Origin: Ustulina deusta
Lineage: Eukaryota; Ascomycota; Sordariomycetes; Xylariales; Xylariaceae
Length of the DNA: 64,000 nucleotides
Assembly (NCBI GenBank): GCA_023159155.1
Contig: JAJNNX010000004.1
Location: 124,001 to 188,000 of the forward strand
Direction of reading: 5' to 3'
The notes under the pieces are model-generated. The model made no database searches. It was not told the DNA's origin and saw nothing but the letters and a program-made list of their open reading frames with translations. Shown here in pieces: positions 34,512-46,355 of the stretch; the first letter of the stretch is position 1; every line of letters begins with the position of its first letter. Position numbers and translations under genes: made by a program.

Positions 34512-37308
34512 TTTGAAATGCTAGGGCTAGTTGATGCCGTAGAGGTATCCAACGCAAAGAACGAATGTTGTATTTTGGAGGGGTAGACTCGAGACCGGCC
34601 GAAGGATCGAAATAAGAGCGAACTCCTGACAGGAAATAGCTGCTGAGAGAGACTGAGCTGATGACCGGAGTCGAAAGTGCTGCCGTAAGGTAGTTTTGAA
34701 GGCGCGAAAGTATGGTCGCCACTGCCGGCCGAGCCCTATGTTCTCGTTCAAGCAAGGGAGCAAGCACGGACCGTCCCAATGGGTAGCTAGGTACAGATCC
34801 TAGTGCTACCTAGCAGTCCCGTAGATCGAGCAGAAGAATACCTAGGACCGTTTTACGAATCTGAAGGTCGCACAGGTGCGTAAGCCAAGCCAGGTACGGG
34901 TGATGTATTCCTGTTGCGATACGAGCTTCGTCGGCGTGCAACACTCTCGACGCCGTCTGTACACAGACTAAACGCCACAGTCCTGGCCACGATAGATACC
35001 CAACAGCTGGTTGAAGTAAGGCTGGAAGCTGAAAGTGAAAGGCGATCTACTAGGGTCGATCAGGCCCGGGGGGGTTACCCAGGAGACAGGAATCCAATAT
35101 GACGGGACGCTAATGGAGATAATAAGTTCATTAGCACACGAGCCGTGTGGTGCGAGATGGTCACATTATATATCTCGCCAGGCAAGCTGCACGAGTAGCC
35201 ATGGTTCTCTTTGTCTTGGGGATCGGGGTCCTTGACTAACACGCACGCCACGCGGGTCTGCCGGTTGATACCGTGTGCCTGAGCTGCGAGGATGAGTACA
35301 TATATTAATTGCCAAGACGCGCCATGTTCAAGATCTAGAATGCGAATGGGTTGCAGTTACAATGGATATTGGAAATAGCCGGAAACGTGCGTCAGGTTCC
35401 TGGACCGAAGACACCCTCCCCAACCGCAGAGCTGAGAAAACAATGCAAGACAAGCAAACAACGGTCACGGGATGGAAATTGACGTCAAAATAGCAGCCGT
35501 ACTCACTCGCCCCTCCCGTCTCTGCTAAGCAGCCAAACAAAAGCACAAACTTTGCCAGGTGTTGGTGATATAACGTGGACCACGGATACTCGCAGTGCAT
35601 ACATAGAAAGATATAATGGGATCTTTTCCAAACATCCTCTCTCTCCGTCTATTTTCGTAACATGCCAAGCAAGCGTTGAACGGTTGATTGCAAGGAGCCA
35701 TCTAATAGTGTAGTGCACTAGTCCATTGCGCCAGACTCGTGGTGCGATGAGCTCATCCTTTCAACGTGGCCGACACTTCTCGCGACAACAACTGGGCCAA
35801 ATGAGGATCCGGTTGCGACGCTGGGGTCTGTTCTAGACACTTGGCTACAGCCAACGCGGGCCAGAAACCGGCAGGTATTTGATTTTGCTGCTCGCAGCAA
35901 GCGGTCAACCAACTGGCTGCCAAAAGTAGTAGCTGCATCCCTGTGAATAGTGCTGCAAGACAGTCCACGATGTTACACCAATTAGCTGCATCTGCACGAA
36001 CACGAGCGCTGCAGGTCGCCGACGGGATGACAGAGCTGGCGTGCTTGGAGCCAGTCCATTGGCCTCCAAGTGGCAAGGCACCGCCGAACCTGGTAGCCTT
36101 TGCGAAATCCGTGGAACGCTGATTTTTACCCGCTCTCTCCATGTTTTCCAGTGTTGTGGCCATACCCCTTGCAAGCCCCGCTGACCGTTGTTCTTTGTTT
36201 TCTCGTCTGCTCCCGAGATACGAATGGATACTATGTACACCTGGCGGCCATGTCCGTAGGTATTGCTTCTGGGGAAGATTGACCCACGACATTGAGCGAG
36301 CTGTCCCGATGATCGCCTACGTGGACATTGTGCTGGATCCGCCGCCGAATTGAATTCTTCTTCTATAATTGGATTGCCATCAGTCGGAAGCCAACACCTG
36401 GACTCGTATGGGTATATAAGTAGGACGTACGTAGGCGTACTTTTGCAATAAGCCCACGCACCCGGCTCCTTTGCGGGTTCGTACAATTGCCGGCTGAATT
36501 CCCCAATGTACCCGGCCATACTATGCACCATGGCCGGTACGGCAATCAGTACGTAAGCTTTTTTTTCTCAGCTGTCCGAACTAGTATGGCGCCATTCAAT
36601 CCTCTCTCCCCGCATTCTTTTCGGGAGCGCTAGAAGTGCCGTTCCCGTCGGCTATAATGCATATATAATGCAGAGAAATCGTTTGAAGGCTGCCATTGCT
36701 CCGGGTACTCATTCTATAGAGATGTTCTAGGTCTATCGAGTTGAAAAAAGCATCTCGAGTCCTGCTACAATACGGTTGATTACGTGGCAACCATTCAGTC
36801 CCACCGTACAATGGCACAGTTTGGTCCAAGCTAATAATAACATGCGAGATTCTGCTGCGAATATCCATATTGCGGGCGGATTCAGTGATACTACCTACCT
36901 TACAGTTGCCCAGACGATCCTAGGCTTGAATGGGGGTTCTCGTGGGAGGTAAAAGTTATCCGTCCACGTTTGCCTTCGCTTACCTACGATTGGCAGATGG
37001 AAGGGCGATGGTAATTCTTCCGACGCTACCAAGGGAGTCAAATTAGGTTCGGAAATGCACGAGGTATTACGTTAGGTCAATTGCCACCAATTGATGTAGG
37101 CAGAGGTAGCTGATGATGTGTTTCTTGCCGCACAATTCGATAATGACATAAAGATAGCAGGCTCATGCACTAATACAGAAGCCGAAAGGCGGCCGGTGGT
37201 AGGTGAAAACCTCTATAGATTATCCCATCCATCTTAAGGCCAGCTAGTCACACCAGAAACCTTCAAGAGGTGTTCACATTGCTTTGTTTCCTCACGCCAA
37301 TCATCAAA
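34512..37308. other. Divergent intergenic region, one weak ORF candidate
   Basis: 2.8 kb between the membrane-protein gene and the deformylase gene, which diverge. The only long open frames are the overlapping pair at 35753-36531 (separate entry). TAGGTA palindromes occur near 34785-34812. No other feature is supported. Confidence 0.45.
35753..36292 (-). CDS. Hypothetical ORF, 179 residues, doubtful
   Basis: Uninterrupted frame starting MSWVNLPQKQYLRTWPPG and ending QLLSREVSATLKG, with a hydrophobic stretch LFTGMQLLLLAASWLTACC. An overlapping frame on the same strand (35905..36531, 208 codons) is also open, so the openness may be a property of base composition here rather than coding. I recognise no domain in either. 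It could be an orphan gene, part of a spliced gene, or chance. Confidence 0.25.
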   Translation of the reverse strand: MSWVNLPQKQYLRTWPPGVHSIHSYLGSRRENKEQRSAGLARGMATTLENMERAGKNQRSTDFAKATRFGGALPLGGQWTGSKHASSVIPSATCSARVRADAANWCNIVDCLAALFTGMQLLLLAASWLTACCEQQNQIPAGFWPALAVAKCLEQTPASQPDPHLAQLLSREVSATLKG

Positions 37309-38320
37309 ATGTCTACCAATGATAACCATATTCTCACATTATCGTGCCCAGACAAGCCTGGCATTGTCCACGCCGTTACCGGGCTGCTGGCGAGTCATGG
37401 ATTAAATATCCTGGACCTCCAGCAATTCTCGGATCGAACGTCCCAAAAGTTTTTTATGAGAGTGCACTTTGGACATGCTGCCTCTACGGAGAGCCTCAAG
37501 CAGCCTATTGAAAAGTTGTCAGCAGAACTGCAGATGGACCATTATGACTTGCGACCAGCCAGCCAAAAGCCGAGGGTTTTGATCATGGTCTCTAAGATCG
37601 GGCATTGCCTGAACGACCTTCTATTCAGGACCAAAAACAATCAGCTCGGCATTGAAATCCCCTTGGTTGTGTCCAACCACCCTGATTACCGCGCTCTCGC
37701 CGAGAGCTACGGTATCGAGTTTCACCATCTACCTGTCACCAAGGACACGAAGCTGGAACAGGAGAAGCAGATTCTGGATCTCATCAAGAAGAATAACGTC
37801 GAACTTGTGGTATTGGCTCGGTACATGCAGGTGCTCAGCCCTGGCCTGTGCGAAGCAATGAGCGGGAAAATAATCAACATCCATCACAGTTTCTTGCCGT
37901 CGTTCAAGGGAGCCAAGCCATACCATCAGGCCTTCGAAAGAGGTGTCAAAATCATCGGTGCGACAGCGCACTTCGTTACGGCCGACTTAGACGAAGGTCC
38001 CATCATTGAGCAGAGGGTCGCACGTGTGGACCAGTTAGTCCCCTGGAGTCTTTTATTCCCCCTTTTGGCATGTCTCAGAGCCCTAAATTGCCTTAACGGG
38101 CATTTTCTGCTCCTGCTCCTCCTGCATGCTCCCGAAACCCTGAGTAATTCTTACTATAAGTAGACATTATTGACTCCAGTGTTATAACAGTGCGATGAGC
38201 CCGAAGGAGCTCGTAGAAGAAGGCAGTAACGTGGAGAGCCAAGTGCTGGCGGCGGCAGTTAAGTGGTGGAGCGAGAAAAGAGTCTTTCTCAATGGCCACA
38301 AGACGGTCGTGTTCAATTAA
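37309..38320 (+). CDS. purU: Formyltetrahydrofolate deformylase (PurU-like)
   Basis: Two exons, 37309..38033 and 38191..38320, with a 157-nt intron (GTTAGT...ACAG) that joins VARVDH to AMSPKELVEEGSN; 284 residues, the normal length. N-terminal ACT domain: ILTLSCPDKPGIVHAVTGLL and LNILDLQQFSDRTSQKFFMR. C-terminal formyltransferase-fold domain: VLIMVSKIGHCLNDLLF, IPLVVSNHPDYRALAESYGI, KIINIHHSFLPSFKGAKPYH (catalytic Asn/His region near residue 190) and GATAHFVTADLDEGPII (catalytic Asp). The enzyme hydrolyses 10-formyl-THF to formate and THF, balancing one-carbon pools. Without the second exon the protein ends in an unrelated intron-encoded tail. Confidence 0.92.
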
Positions 38321-40652
38321 AACCAATTCCCGCAGACTCAGTCAACCTCAACTGGCATCGTTCAAATACCGTCGATCACGAGCTACCTCCTTGAATAGCC
38401 GAGTGTGAGGAGGGACTTAGGTGAAAAACTGGCCTGGGAGAAGCAAAACCGGAGTGATCCATAGCGCATACAGCAAAACCGTGTTACATCGTTCATATTT
38501 CGGTCGACGAAGGGACCATCACCACCGGGATGCTCAATAGAGTCCCAAACGGTATTGATTGCCTGGGTCGTCTTTGGGTTTATAACTTTGATGTGATAGA
38601 TATGCTGAATGGTGGAGGTCTGTTGCTGCCGCGCTTAGGCTCCATGCCATAAGCTCCGACCAGAACGGTCTCTTGTCGGGAGGAGTTAGGTCCCTATTTC
38701 TAAAATTAAACTAGCACACAAAAATTGACGCATATAAAATTCGAACAAAAAGACTCCATCCTGTCGATCGCCTTCGGGATTGTCTCGATGTTATGCCCCT
38801 ACACCTCAAGCATCGGACAACCCATTCGGCAAGAATCTTCAACCGGGTCAGGATATTTTGTATCCATTCTTCCTACAGGCTGATCTTCACCTCGTAGTTT
38901 TCCGAAACATCTTGGAAAGGGTCCATATTTCTGTCGGTTGATTCAATTTCATATAGGAGACAGGGTAGAATCAGAAGATAAAGGATACGTAGAACAACCT
39001 GTCTTATTGTGTGCAAAGCCCCCTACCATGTTGACAGGTAGCTAACGTGAAACGCAGTTGGATATATCTTTGTTCTTTGGTTGGCAATTCTCAGAGACCA
39101 ATGATGACAGGCCAATGGGCCAATCATGATCGTTTTCCGAGCTCTTTTGGGTCATAGGAGGATATGTCCCCACAAGCTAGCTCACTGGAAATTGGAATTG
39201 TCAGTCCAAGTAGTAACCTCAGTACTTCTGTTTTGGGGTCTCTTTCACTACATGTACCTAGTAGGTACCTACCGTACTGTACAGAAAAAAAGCAACCGAT
39301 GTAGGTAGGCTCTCTGTAGGACATTTGGTGTACCTACTACTGACTTAAGTGTTTGGTGAGTTGGGTTCGATTCCTGAGAGCGCTATTGGTCTGCTTGGGC
39401 GATCTTTCCTCCTATTAGCATGCAGGCACGGAGGCACTGTTTATATTACACTACAACGAACTAAAACTTAGGATAATAGCTCGAACCACAATACTGTAGT
39501 CAAGGCACAATCATTTCATATGACATAATGATGACACCAGGTACGGCGGGCGACTGCAGGAAAGCAGTCCAACGGAGCAGCCGTTGTTTAGTAGATCTGC
39601 GAAGGAAGATCGACCCAGTCACGGGAGTTGAGCTGACACAGCGTCAGCCAATCATGCGTCGGCGAGATAGTTGACCAGATAGGTCGGTAATACCAGGTCT
39701 CGGGTGGTTACCATCGGCCAGTACTAGGTGGGACTGATTGGGATGCAGGGACTTGCGCTGCCTACACTCACTGTTGTCGGTATACTGCTTTTTGAAGCCC
39801 GATTTTTAGATCAGTAGTGCGTTGTTGGCCAAGGTTAGGTGTTTACTAGAACCCGACTTCTTCCCGACATGTGATAGCGTCGCTTGATTCTTGGTTTTGC
39901 AGACTAATCCATGCAGGAGCAAAAAACAAGAAGCAATAGTATGTACTTACACGATGAGCGACAATAATGATTATAATAATAATGATAACTTAATAATAAT
40001 GATAATAATAAATGGGAACTAAGTATCGGGGATTGTAGAAAAAATTTCACTAGCTCGCGAGGTTTGCCAGCGCCCGAAAGTCCGACTCAACCCACCCACG
40101 AGGGTTAATCATCCACCAGATCGTCAGCCCAGGATCGTCTGTTTCCTCCTTCGCGAGACACCGCCGCAGTGGATTACTAGTACTCTGACGGGCATGTACT
40201 ACCTGTAGGTACCTATGGACTGGCGACTTGAAATGCCCCACAGCCCATCCTACAGCTATTTACGGCACTTACACTGGGAGAGCATACCTACCGCAGGGCC
40301 GCGGTCGGTGGGCTTACCCCGGCATATAGGGTCCATCCATGTACTAGATCTAGATAGGCTAGGTATTTCAGTTGTCTGCTGGTGCTCCCGCCGTTCCGGA
40401 GACTTTTAATGTCCTTCTGCCGATGTGTGATTGTTTCTTTGTTGTCCGCCTCTGTTCATAGACCTGGACATCCCAATATTGCGCAAAGAATCAATACTGT
40501 TTCAAGACATAAAGACATAGATTGATCGGAGATTTAGCCGCTCTCAAACTACCTATACCAAGTAGAAGTCGTATCGCTACAGCACGCCTCCTCCACACCC
40601 TTCCTTTTGGAATACGCTTCCACTCCCCCGCCCCTCATCCGACCATCCGATC
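38321..40652. other. Long intergenic region
   Basis: 2.3 kb. An imperfect (AAT/ATA)n microsatellite is at 39960-40012. Palindromic GTACCTAGTAGGTACCTACC lies at 39253-39272 and GTAGGTACCTATGG at 40205. No exon supported. Confidence 0.5.
39960..40012. repeat. Imperfect AAT/ATA trinucleotide microsatellite
   Basis: AATAATGATTATAATAATAA-type sequence with interspersed GAT units. Confidence 0.8.
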
Positions 40653-41596
40653 ATGCCGATTCGCAATCCCTTCGCTAAGCGCCCTCTCCTAAGCACCGGC
40701 GCTGACGTCGCCAACGACGAGAATGCCCGCCCAGCCACGGATATCCCCAGAGACTCCTGCGGCGGCTTTGAGAGGGTCGATACAGTCGGGTCGAGGACCT
40801 CCTCGGCATGGAGCATCCATTCCAGCAAGAGCCGCGATACCGGCGACTACAAGATGAGTGGTGAGGCTGCCACGGCGCACCACGCCTTCGCATCGGCAAA
40901 TGAAATCAGCGCAGCTAACTGGTTTCGCTCCTAGTCGTCAACGACAGTGGCGTTTATCTGCCCGTAAGTGGCATTCCACCCGCCTCGGCATTCAAATGCC
41001 GTATTCGCTGACCAATCACTCTCTAGCCTTCTCCCACAGATGAGAAGGGCCTCTGGCCGAGGCGGCCTGCAAACTCGCGCACTTCCATGGACACACGCAG
41101 CAGCATCGGCGACATCGAGCACTTTTCTATTTCTCGCGAGTCCTTCGATTCCTACCGCCGATCATTTGTACGCACCGCTTCTATCCATCGGCGCTACTGC
41201 CTTGCCATGCTAATCCGATTTTCTGTAAAGGATATTTGCGCGAAATCCCCTATCATTGCACACGACTTTCCTCGACAGAGTCTCGACTCTGCCGGGCTTG
41301 CCAGGATCCCTAGATCTTCTGTGAGGCATCGTTCTTTTGAGAGAGAGCTACCTACGGCCGAGGAGGGTTTCGAGGATGTCGGGTTGAACGACGACCAGAA
41401 GCAGAACCACCAACAACCGAAGAAGAAGGGCTTTTTCGCCAAATTCTCCGAGCCTCAGGAATCCACTACGCACGGAGAGGGGTTGGCGCGGTTCATTCCA
41501 GGCCGTAAGCGAGCACAGAGTGGTCAAGGGGCTGAATTGGGCCCCGTGGAGCGGCCAAAATCGTCTCAGTCGGTTCACGCTCAAGAAGCGCAGTAA
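40653..41596 (+). CDS. Conserved fungal protein of unknown function (MPIRNPFAKR type)
   Basis: Four exons: 40653..40860, 40935..40963 (29 nt), 41027..41167 and 41231..41596; 247 residues. It begins MPIRNPFAKRPLLSTGAD and has short blocks that recur in ascomycete homologues as I remember them: FERVDTVGSRTSSAWSIHSS, VVNDSGVYLPPSPTDEKGLW, DIEHFSISRESFDSYRRSF, CAKSPIIAHDFPRQSLDS, AEEGFEDVGLNDDQKQNHQ, KKGFFAKFS and RKRAQSGQGAELG. The protein is largely disordered with Ser/Arg clusters typical of kinase targets; no domain or localisation signal. The 29-nt exon and the CTAG acceptor at 41026 were chosen because they alone keep SGVYLPPSPTDEKG in frame. Confidence 0.8.
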
Positions 41597-42585
41597 TTCC
41601 TCGTCCCTCTTTCCTCCCTTCGTTATTTCGAATGCATCATTTCGCGGGTTGCGGGTTCTCATGGGTTGGGGCTCCCATGATATAGATCGATCACTTGCCT
41701 CTTTTTATACCATCATCGTTGGCGCTCGTTCCACTATTTTGGTGGGCTTTAAGGATTTAGGTCGGGCAAAAGAATCACACGGCGGAAGAGTTGGTCGTGG
41801 ACGTAATGATAATGCATAGATGAGAACAGACCTCGATATTACTACAATAGTCGAGCCGGTAGATACAAATTCAAGTGAGTATTCTATTGGAAGAGTGCCC
41901 CCTTTTTTTCCAAGTCGAAGGCCTTCTAGAGTCGTGCTGGCTCGCCTTTCTCTGCAAAGTGCATGTTATTGGGCGCACACGTCCTATGATATATTTTCCT
42001 CTGCCAACATCTAGGTACTCTTCGTGTCAGCTTCCCGTTACAGATCTGGTACAGGTGTAGTAGAGTGTTATTGTACCGGGAATCATTACACAGTGGATTG
42101 ATTTGTCCTGCTACGATTGATCTGAAACAGACTTTTCTTTTGTGCTATGTGATAATGGGGTGCTAATACAGCTGGCTCCTCGGATGTTTTGGTATTTCAT
42201 GCTTGTTGTAATAATATAGGTCTGAGGCAAGAGCAAGCCCTCTCCATTGCAATGCGGGACAAATATGGTTACCTTACAGATACCATAAATGCATAATTTC
42301 TTTCTTTGTTTCTTTCAAACCCGACTGTTAGAATATAATTGGGCTTCTAAATCTAGCCTCCTCCAATGGGTTACTAGGAAGGAGACCATAGAACACTGTG
42401 AAATAGCTGCTAGGCTTGTATGTGACTGTTAGAGGCTCAATTCATCGCTCTTAGGTCGCCCCAACATGAGACATCGAATGAACGTTAGACAAATCCCATG
42501 GCAACGTCCGTTAGTAAGAAACACGACGCAAAAGCAAGACATGTGTGTTGTGTATCAACTACATACGTATATATGCGTCAAGAGC
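41597..42585. other. Convergent intergenic region
   Basis: About 1 kb with no recognised feature beyond probable 3' UTRs. Confidence 0.4.
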
Positions 42586-43366
42586 TTAAAAGCCGCCCAT
42601 GAGAGTCCTCTCAGGTGTACCCCAAGACCCGGGTACACCCTTTGACTTTGTATGGCTCCAGCAATCGTCCTCGCCGCTTTCCAACTCCTCTCCCCATTCG
42701 TCTGACTGGGTAAACATCTCTATTTTTTCCGAAACAAAGCGCAACAGCACCCAGAACATCTCACCATGCCCTTTGAAGTCGTCCACCCACTCGGAATGCT
42801 TTGGGTGCCACTGGTCGCTGAAGATCTCGAGGTATGCGTGGCACATCTCGTGGACGAGGATGTAGAGTAGATGCTCGAAATGCCACCGGTTGCCGTCTTT
42901 TCTATTGAGTCATATCTTTATGTAAGGTCATGTCGAGTTCTTCTTATACAGGCCGTCTAGTCTGGTATCCTCGTTCTGGTCAATTTCATCGCTGGCTACG
43001 AAGTGGACGAGTCTCCGCAACCCCGATGGCCCTTCTAACTTTTCTCGTGAGGGTTGAGAAGAAGAAGAAGAGGTCGTCTATGTCGGCTAAAAGGCGCCAA
43101 AGCTCGTCCTCGAGCTCGAGAGCGCCCATTTCGTTCAAGTTCTTTTTTTGGAACTTGCGGTACCAGTTCACAAACTGCTCTACGATTTCTGAAAATGGGT
43201 CTTGAGCTGCTACGCAAGAGTTGGAAACTAACCGAGTCAACGACTGTGCATCGTGCGGCGTGTTAGTTCTTGAGGACTCATGTGAGTTTAAATTCGGATC
43301 ATACCGCCAGTTGTCAGCTATTGCATAGAGAGTTATGACGTCGGGTGGTAGGTAGTATGATGGCAT
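42586..43366 (-). pseudogene. SprT-like metallopeptidase-domain gene with an apparent frameshift
   Basis: Minus strand, segments 43366..42950 and 42901..42586 with a 48-nt intron (GTATAA...ATAG). The first frame reads MPSYYLPPDVITLYAIADNW through DELWRLLADIDDLFFFFSTL; a different frame then reads EGPSGLRRLVHFVASDEIDQ and continues across the intron into KDGNRWHFEHLLYILVHEMC. HEMCH is the HExxH zinc motif of SprT-like domains, and the LFFFFSTL...VHFVA spacing fits the family only if both frames are one protein. The switch lies near a four-T run (43040-43043) beside a GAAGAA microsatellite. One base too many would explain it. Either a real disruption, a very short unusual intron, or a sequencing error; everything else looks intact, which favours a recent change or an error. 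Confidence 0.6.
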
Positions 43367-44139
43367 TGCTATCCTTGATGACCCTGTGTTAGATCTTGTG
43401 GTAGAAGTTAAGGTATGGACGTATTATTTGTATTATTATTGCGTGAAATTCCAAAACCCCCCAATAATACATCGCTGGTGATGATATAGAGCCGTGCTAT
43501 AACAGCATAGCCTCTTGATGTCTTTATACACACATTATTGGACTCTTGGGTGCTTGTTTTGCCAGATAGACTTCTAAGTTCTCGATCTTGGGCGTGTTTA
43601 CTAACAAGGGCATTCATGGATCATGGATTTTCCTTAACGATCCCTTGGCTCTCAATCGCAAAGCATTGTCTACTGTCTCGAACAAAGATGCGAAAGGGCA
43701 TTTGCTACTTGACTCAGAAAAGAGAATGCGTAACGAGTATGCCCCGAACGATATGATATGGAGAGCCTAGATGGCAATGTTTTCCATCAAAAAAATAAAA
43801 TGAAATCAGCCAATATAAAATTATAATTGCTTATCTAGAGCAGGCTTGGTACACACGTAATTGAGGTGATTCTGCGTTGTGGTTTAGTTACTTAACTGCT
43901 TTGCCTCTATTCTATCTTGATAGGAGGGGTCGAGATGTCGTCACTCCACATGTCCCCGCTATCAATGAATTAGTGGTATCTACCCCACGACCCGACCAAG
44001 TCAATGCCTTATCGATAACAAGTTTTCTGCATACGCATAGACTCGAGCATAGCCCACCTTGAGGAGTCTCATTCAACGAGGCAGTTTGCAACGACGTTAA
44101 TTAATTGCCGGCGCCTTGTCTGCGACAAGTCTCTTTGCC
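43367..44139. promoter_or_regulatory. SprT-like / acl4 divergent intergenic region
   Basis: 0.77 kb between divergent starts. Small ORFs at 43538-43770 show no conserved sequence. No distinct promoter element identified. Confidence 0.4.
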
Positions 44140-45303
44140 ATGGCACCTCGGCGCCCAGATAAGAAATTGAAGAAGTCGGGCAAAGGCGCCATTTCGCGCG
44201 CTGCTGCAGGCAGCTCTAATAAACCCGTGTCCCCGCAAGTTCTCGTCAAGGCCGCCGAATTCCAACTACAAGAAGGCAATGTGCAGGACGCCGCCACGCT
44301 CGCCGAGAAGGCCCTCGAAGGGTCATCGCCTGGGAGTGACGATGCCCTCTCCGCATTAAATTTCCTCGGACAGATCAATCTTGAGCTTGGCGACTTCGAG
44401 TCAGCGCGAGCTTACCTCCTGCGCGCCGTCGCGATCGACGAAGATGGGGCGAAGGACGAAAGCGTGGGTGGCGGTCCTGAGAAGTTCCTCACTCTGGCGC
44501 AGCTGAGTGAGGAGGGTGGCAAGGATAGTGTTGGGTGGTTTGAGAAGGGAGCTGCGGCGCTGAGGACGCGGATCCAGGCCCTCGAGAACACAAAAGGGAA
44601 GGGCAAGCAGAGCGACGAACAGACGATGCTATTAGATGAGCTGCGAAAGAAGCTGGCCATGACGCTATGCTCAGTCGCTGAGGTCTTCATGACTGATCTA
44701 TCGTGGGAGGAGGACGCCGAACAGCGCTGCGAGTCCCTTACGACCGAAGCTACCATGGTTGCGCCCGACTTTGCTGAGACATGGCAGACCTTGGCCAATG
44801 TCCGAATTTCACAATCTAGGTTCGACGATGCTAAAGCGGCGCTAAACAGGAGTCTCGAACTATGGAAAGACTTGCCACCCGAAGACCCGTCAGTGCCTGA
44901 CTTCCCCAGCCGAGTCGGTCTTTCTCGGCTGCTCATGGAGGTCGAAATGGAACAAGATGCTATTGAGATACTCGAAAGACTCGTGGGGGAGGATGATCAG
45001 AGCGTGGAGGTATGGTATCTGGGTGGTTGGAGTCTGTACGTCATGGGTGAGAAGCAAAAAGAAAACAAAGCTGAGGAAGACTGGAAGACTTCGTGGATAT
45101 CCAGTCGAGTGTGGCTGAACCAGTGTCTTCACCTCTACAAATTACAAGAATACGAAGACGACCGGTTAGGGGACCACGCCAAAGAACTCCTTGCTGCGAT
45201 TGGCAAGGAACTTGGGGACTCACCAGCTGGAAAAGAAGGCGGCAATGATGACGACGACGACGGTTGGGAGGACGAAGAAAGCGATGAAGAGATGCAGGAA
45301 TAG
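44140..45303 (+). CDS. acl4: Acl4-like TPR assembly chaperone of ribosomal protein L4
   Basis: Intronless, 387 residues, from ATG 44140 (TTTGCCATGG context; the 8 codons upstream in frame have no ATG). Basic N-terminus MAPRRPDKKLKKSGKGAISR, then TPR helices: VSPQVLVKAAEFQLQEGN, LSALNFLGQINLELGDFESA, RAYLLRAVAIDEDGA, APDFAETWQTLANVRISQSR, FDDAKAALNRSLELWKDLP, VEVWYLGGWSLYVMGE. The C-terminus is a long acidic tail (DDDDDGWEDEESDEEMQE). This layout and the WYLGGW block match yeast Acl4, the dedicated chaperone that holds Rpl4 until it enters the pre-60S particle. Convergent with gir2. Confidence 0.88.
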   Translation: MAPRRPDKKLKKSGKGAISRAAAGSSNKPVSPQVLVKAAEFQLQEGNVQDAATLAEKALEGSSPGSDDALSALNFLGQINLELGDFESARAYLLRAVAIDEDGAKDESVGGGPEKFLTLAQLSEEGGKDSVGWFEKGAAALRTRIQALENTKGKGKQSDEQTMLLDELRKKLAMTLCSVAEVFMTDLSWEEDAEQRCESLTTEATMVAPDFAETWQTLANVRISQSRFDDAKAALNRSLELWKDLPPEDPSVPDFPSRVGLSRLLMEVEMEQDAIEILERLVGEDDQSVEVWYLGGWSLYVMGEKQKENKAEEDWKTSWISSRVWLNQCLHLYKLQEYEDDRLGDHAKELLAAIGKELGDSPAGKEGGNDDDDDGWEDEESDEEMQE

Positions 45304-45590
45304 GGCATCTCCATCCATAGCATGCAATGAGGAGGAATACGACGAGCGGATACCATAATCACCTGGGGCATTGACAATCTGGCATGATACCGGAGTCTGG
45401 AGTCTAAAATAGGCGGTTTATTCCATTGTTAGGAAAGGTAGATAGACGTCTCAAAGCGCTTCAAGATATGATGATCCTTTTTAGTTCTTCCAATGCGCCA
45501 GAACTCCGTGTAAATGCCAATGACCCGCCGGTGTCTCTTTTAACTGGTTGTCTAACAGGGAACCAGCGTCCATTCCCGCCCGTCTCATCC

Positions 45591-46355
45591 TTATGCCGCG
45601 ACCTTGAGCTTCTCCACTTGCTCTGTGGGCGGCTCATCATCTTCTTCTTCACCCTTGCCAGCAAGACCGTGCTCCCAGAGTTGCTTGCCCGTAAGCCTTG
45701 GAGCCTCCTTGATCTTGGCCTTTTTGAGCTCGACGAGGCGTTCCTCCTCGGCCCGCTGTCGCTGCTCTTCCATCTCGCGCATGAAGTCGTCGCGCCACTT
45801 GAGAAAGGTCTCGGGCGTGACGGGCGTGCCGTGGAACTTCTTGTTTTCCTCGCGCTCGGCCGCCAGCAAGACCTCTTCCCTCTCGCGCTCCACAGCCTCC
45901 TTGCGGTCGGTCATCAGCTGCTCGGCAAGCTCTGTCAGCGTCGTCACCAGCGTGAAAACCATGGCCATGCCAAGATTCTCCTGGATCGCGTCCGCCATCC
46001 CCTTAAGAAGCCGCTCCTTGTCGGCCGACACTGAGAATCGCGGGTGCGGCGGCGCATTCGGTAGCGGGGACAAGTCTAAGACGGGTGCCTCGTCGGGGTA
46101 CGCATCGGGATACCGCACGTGGAGCACCAGCGTGGGCGGCTCAGCTTCCTCGTCGCCATTATCATCGTCCGGGGGGTTTAGTTTCACGGCGATGCGATAC
46201 TCGGTATCGGAAATATCTGTTTTGTGACGAACGAGGGCCGGTCATTAGAGCGTGCGCATAGCGGGGTACTCCTCGTGTAAGGACGGACCTGTGATTTCTT
46301 CGGGAAATATCGACTCGAGAACTTCACGTTCTTCTATTTGTTCTTCTCTTCCCAT
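45591..46355 (-). CDS. gir2: Gir2/RWDD1-like RWD-domain protein
   Basis: Two exons, complement of 45591..46216 and 46289..46355, 72-nt intron; 230 residues. The start MGREEQIEEREVLESIFPEE followed by DTEYRIAVKLN and LVLHVRYPDAYPDEAPVLDL is an RWD domain, with the YP-x-AYPDEAP turn. A Glu/Arg-rich helical C-terminus follows (EREEVLLAAEREENKKFHG, TFLKWRDDFMREM, APRLTGKQLWEHGLAG). Gir2 binds Gcn1 and the GTPase Rbg2 on translating ribosomes and can modulate Gcn2 activation. The first exon supplies the ESIFPEE helix and is required for the domain. Divergent from puf6 with a 388-bp shared promoter. Confidence 0.9.

Noticed and set aside
39360..39440. GGGTTCGATTCCTGAGAG resembling a tRNA T-arm
   Set aside because: The stem does not pair and no anticodon or D-arm is present upstream at the correct spacing.
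45604..46227. 207-codon plus-strand frame opposite gir2
   Set aside because: Ser/Arg-rich antisense shadow of the RWD gene.
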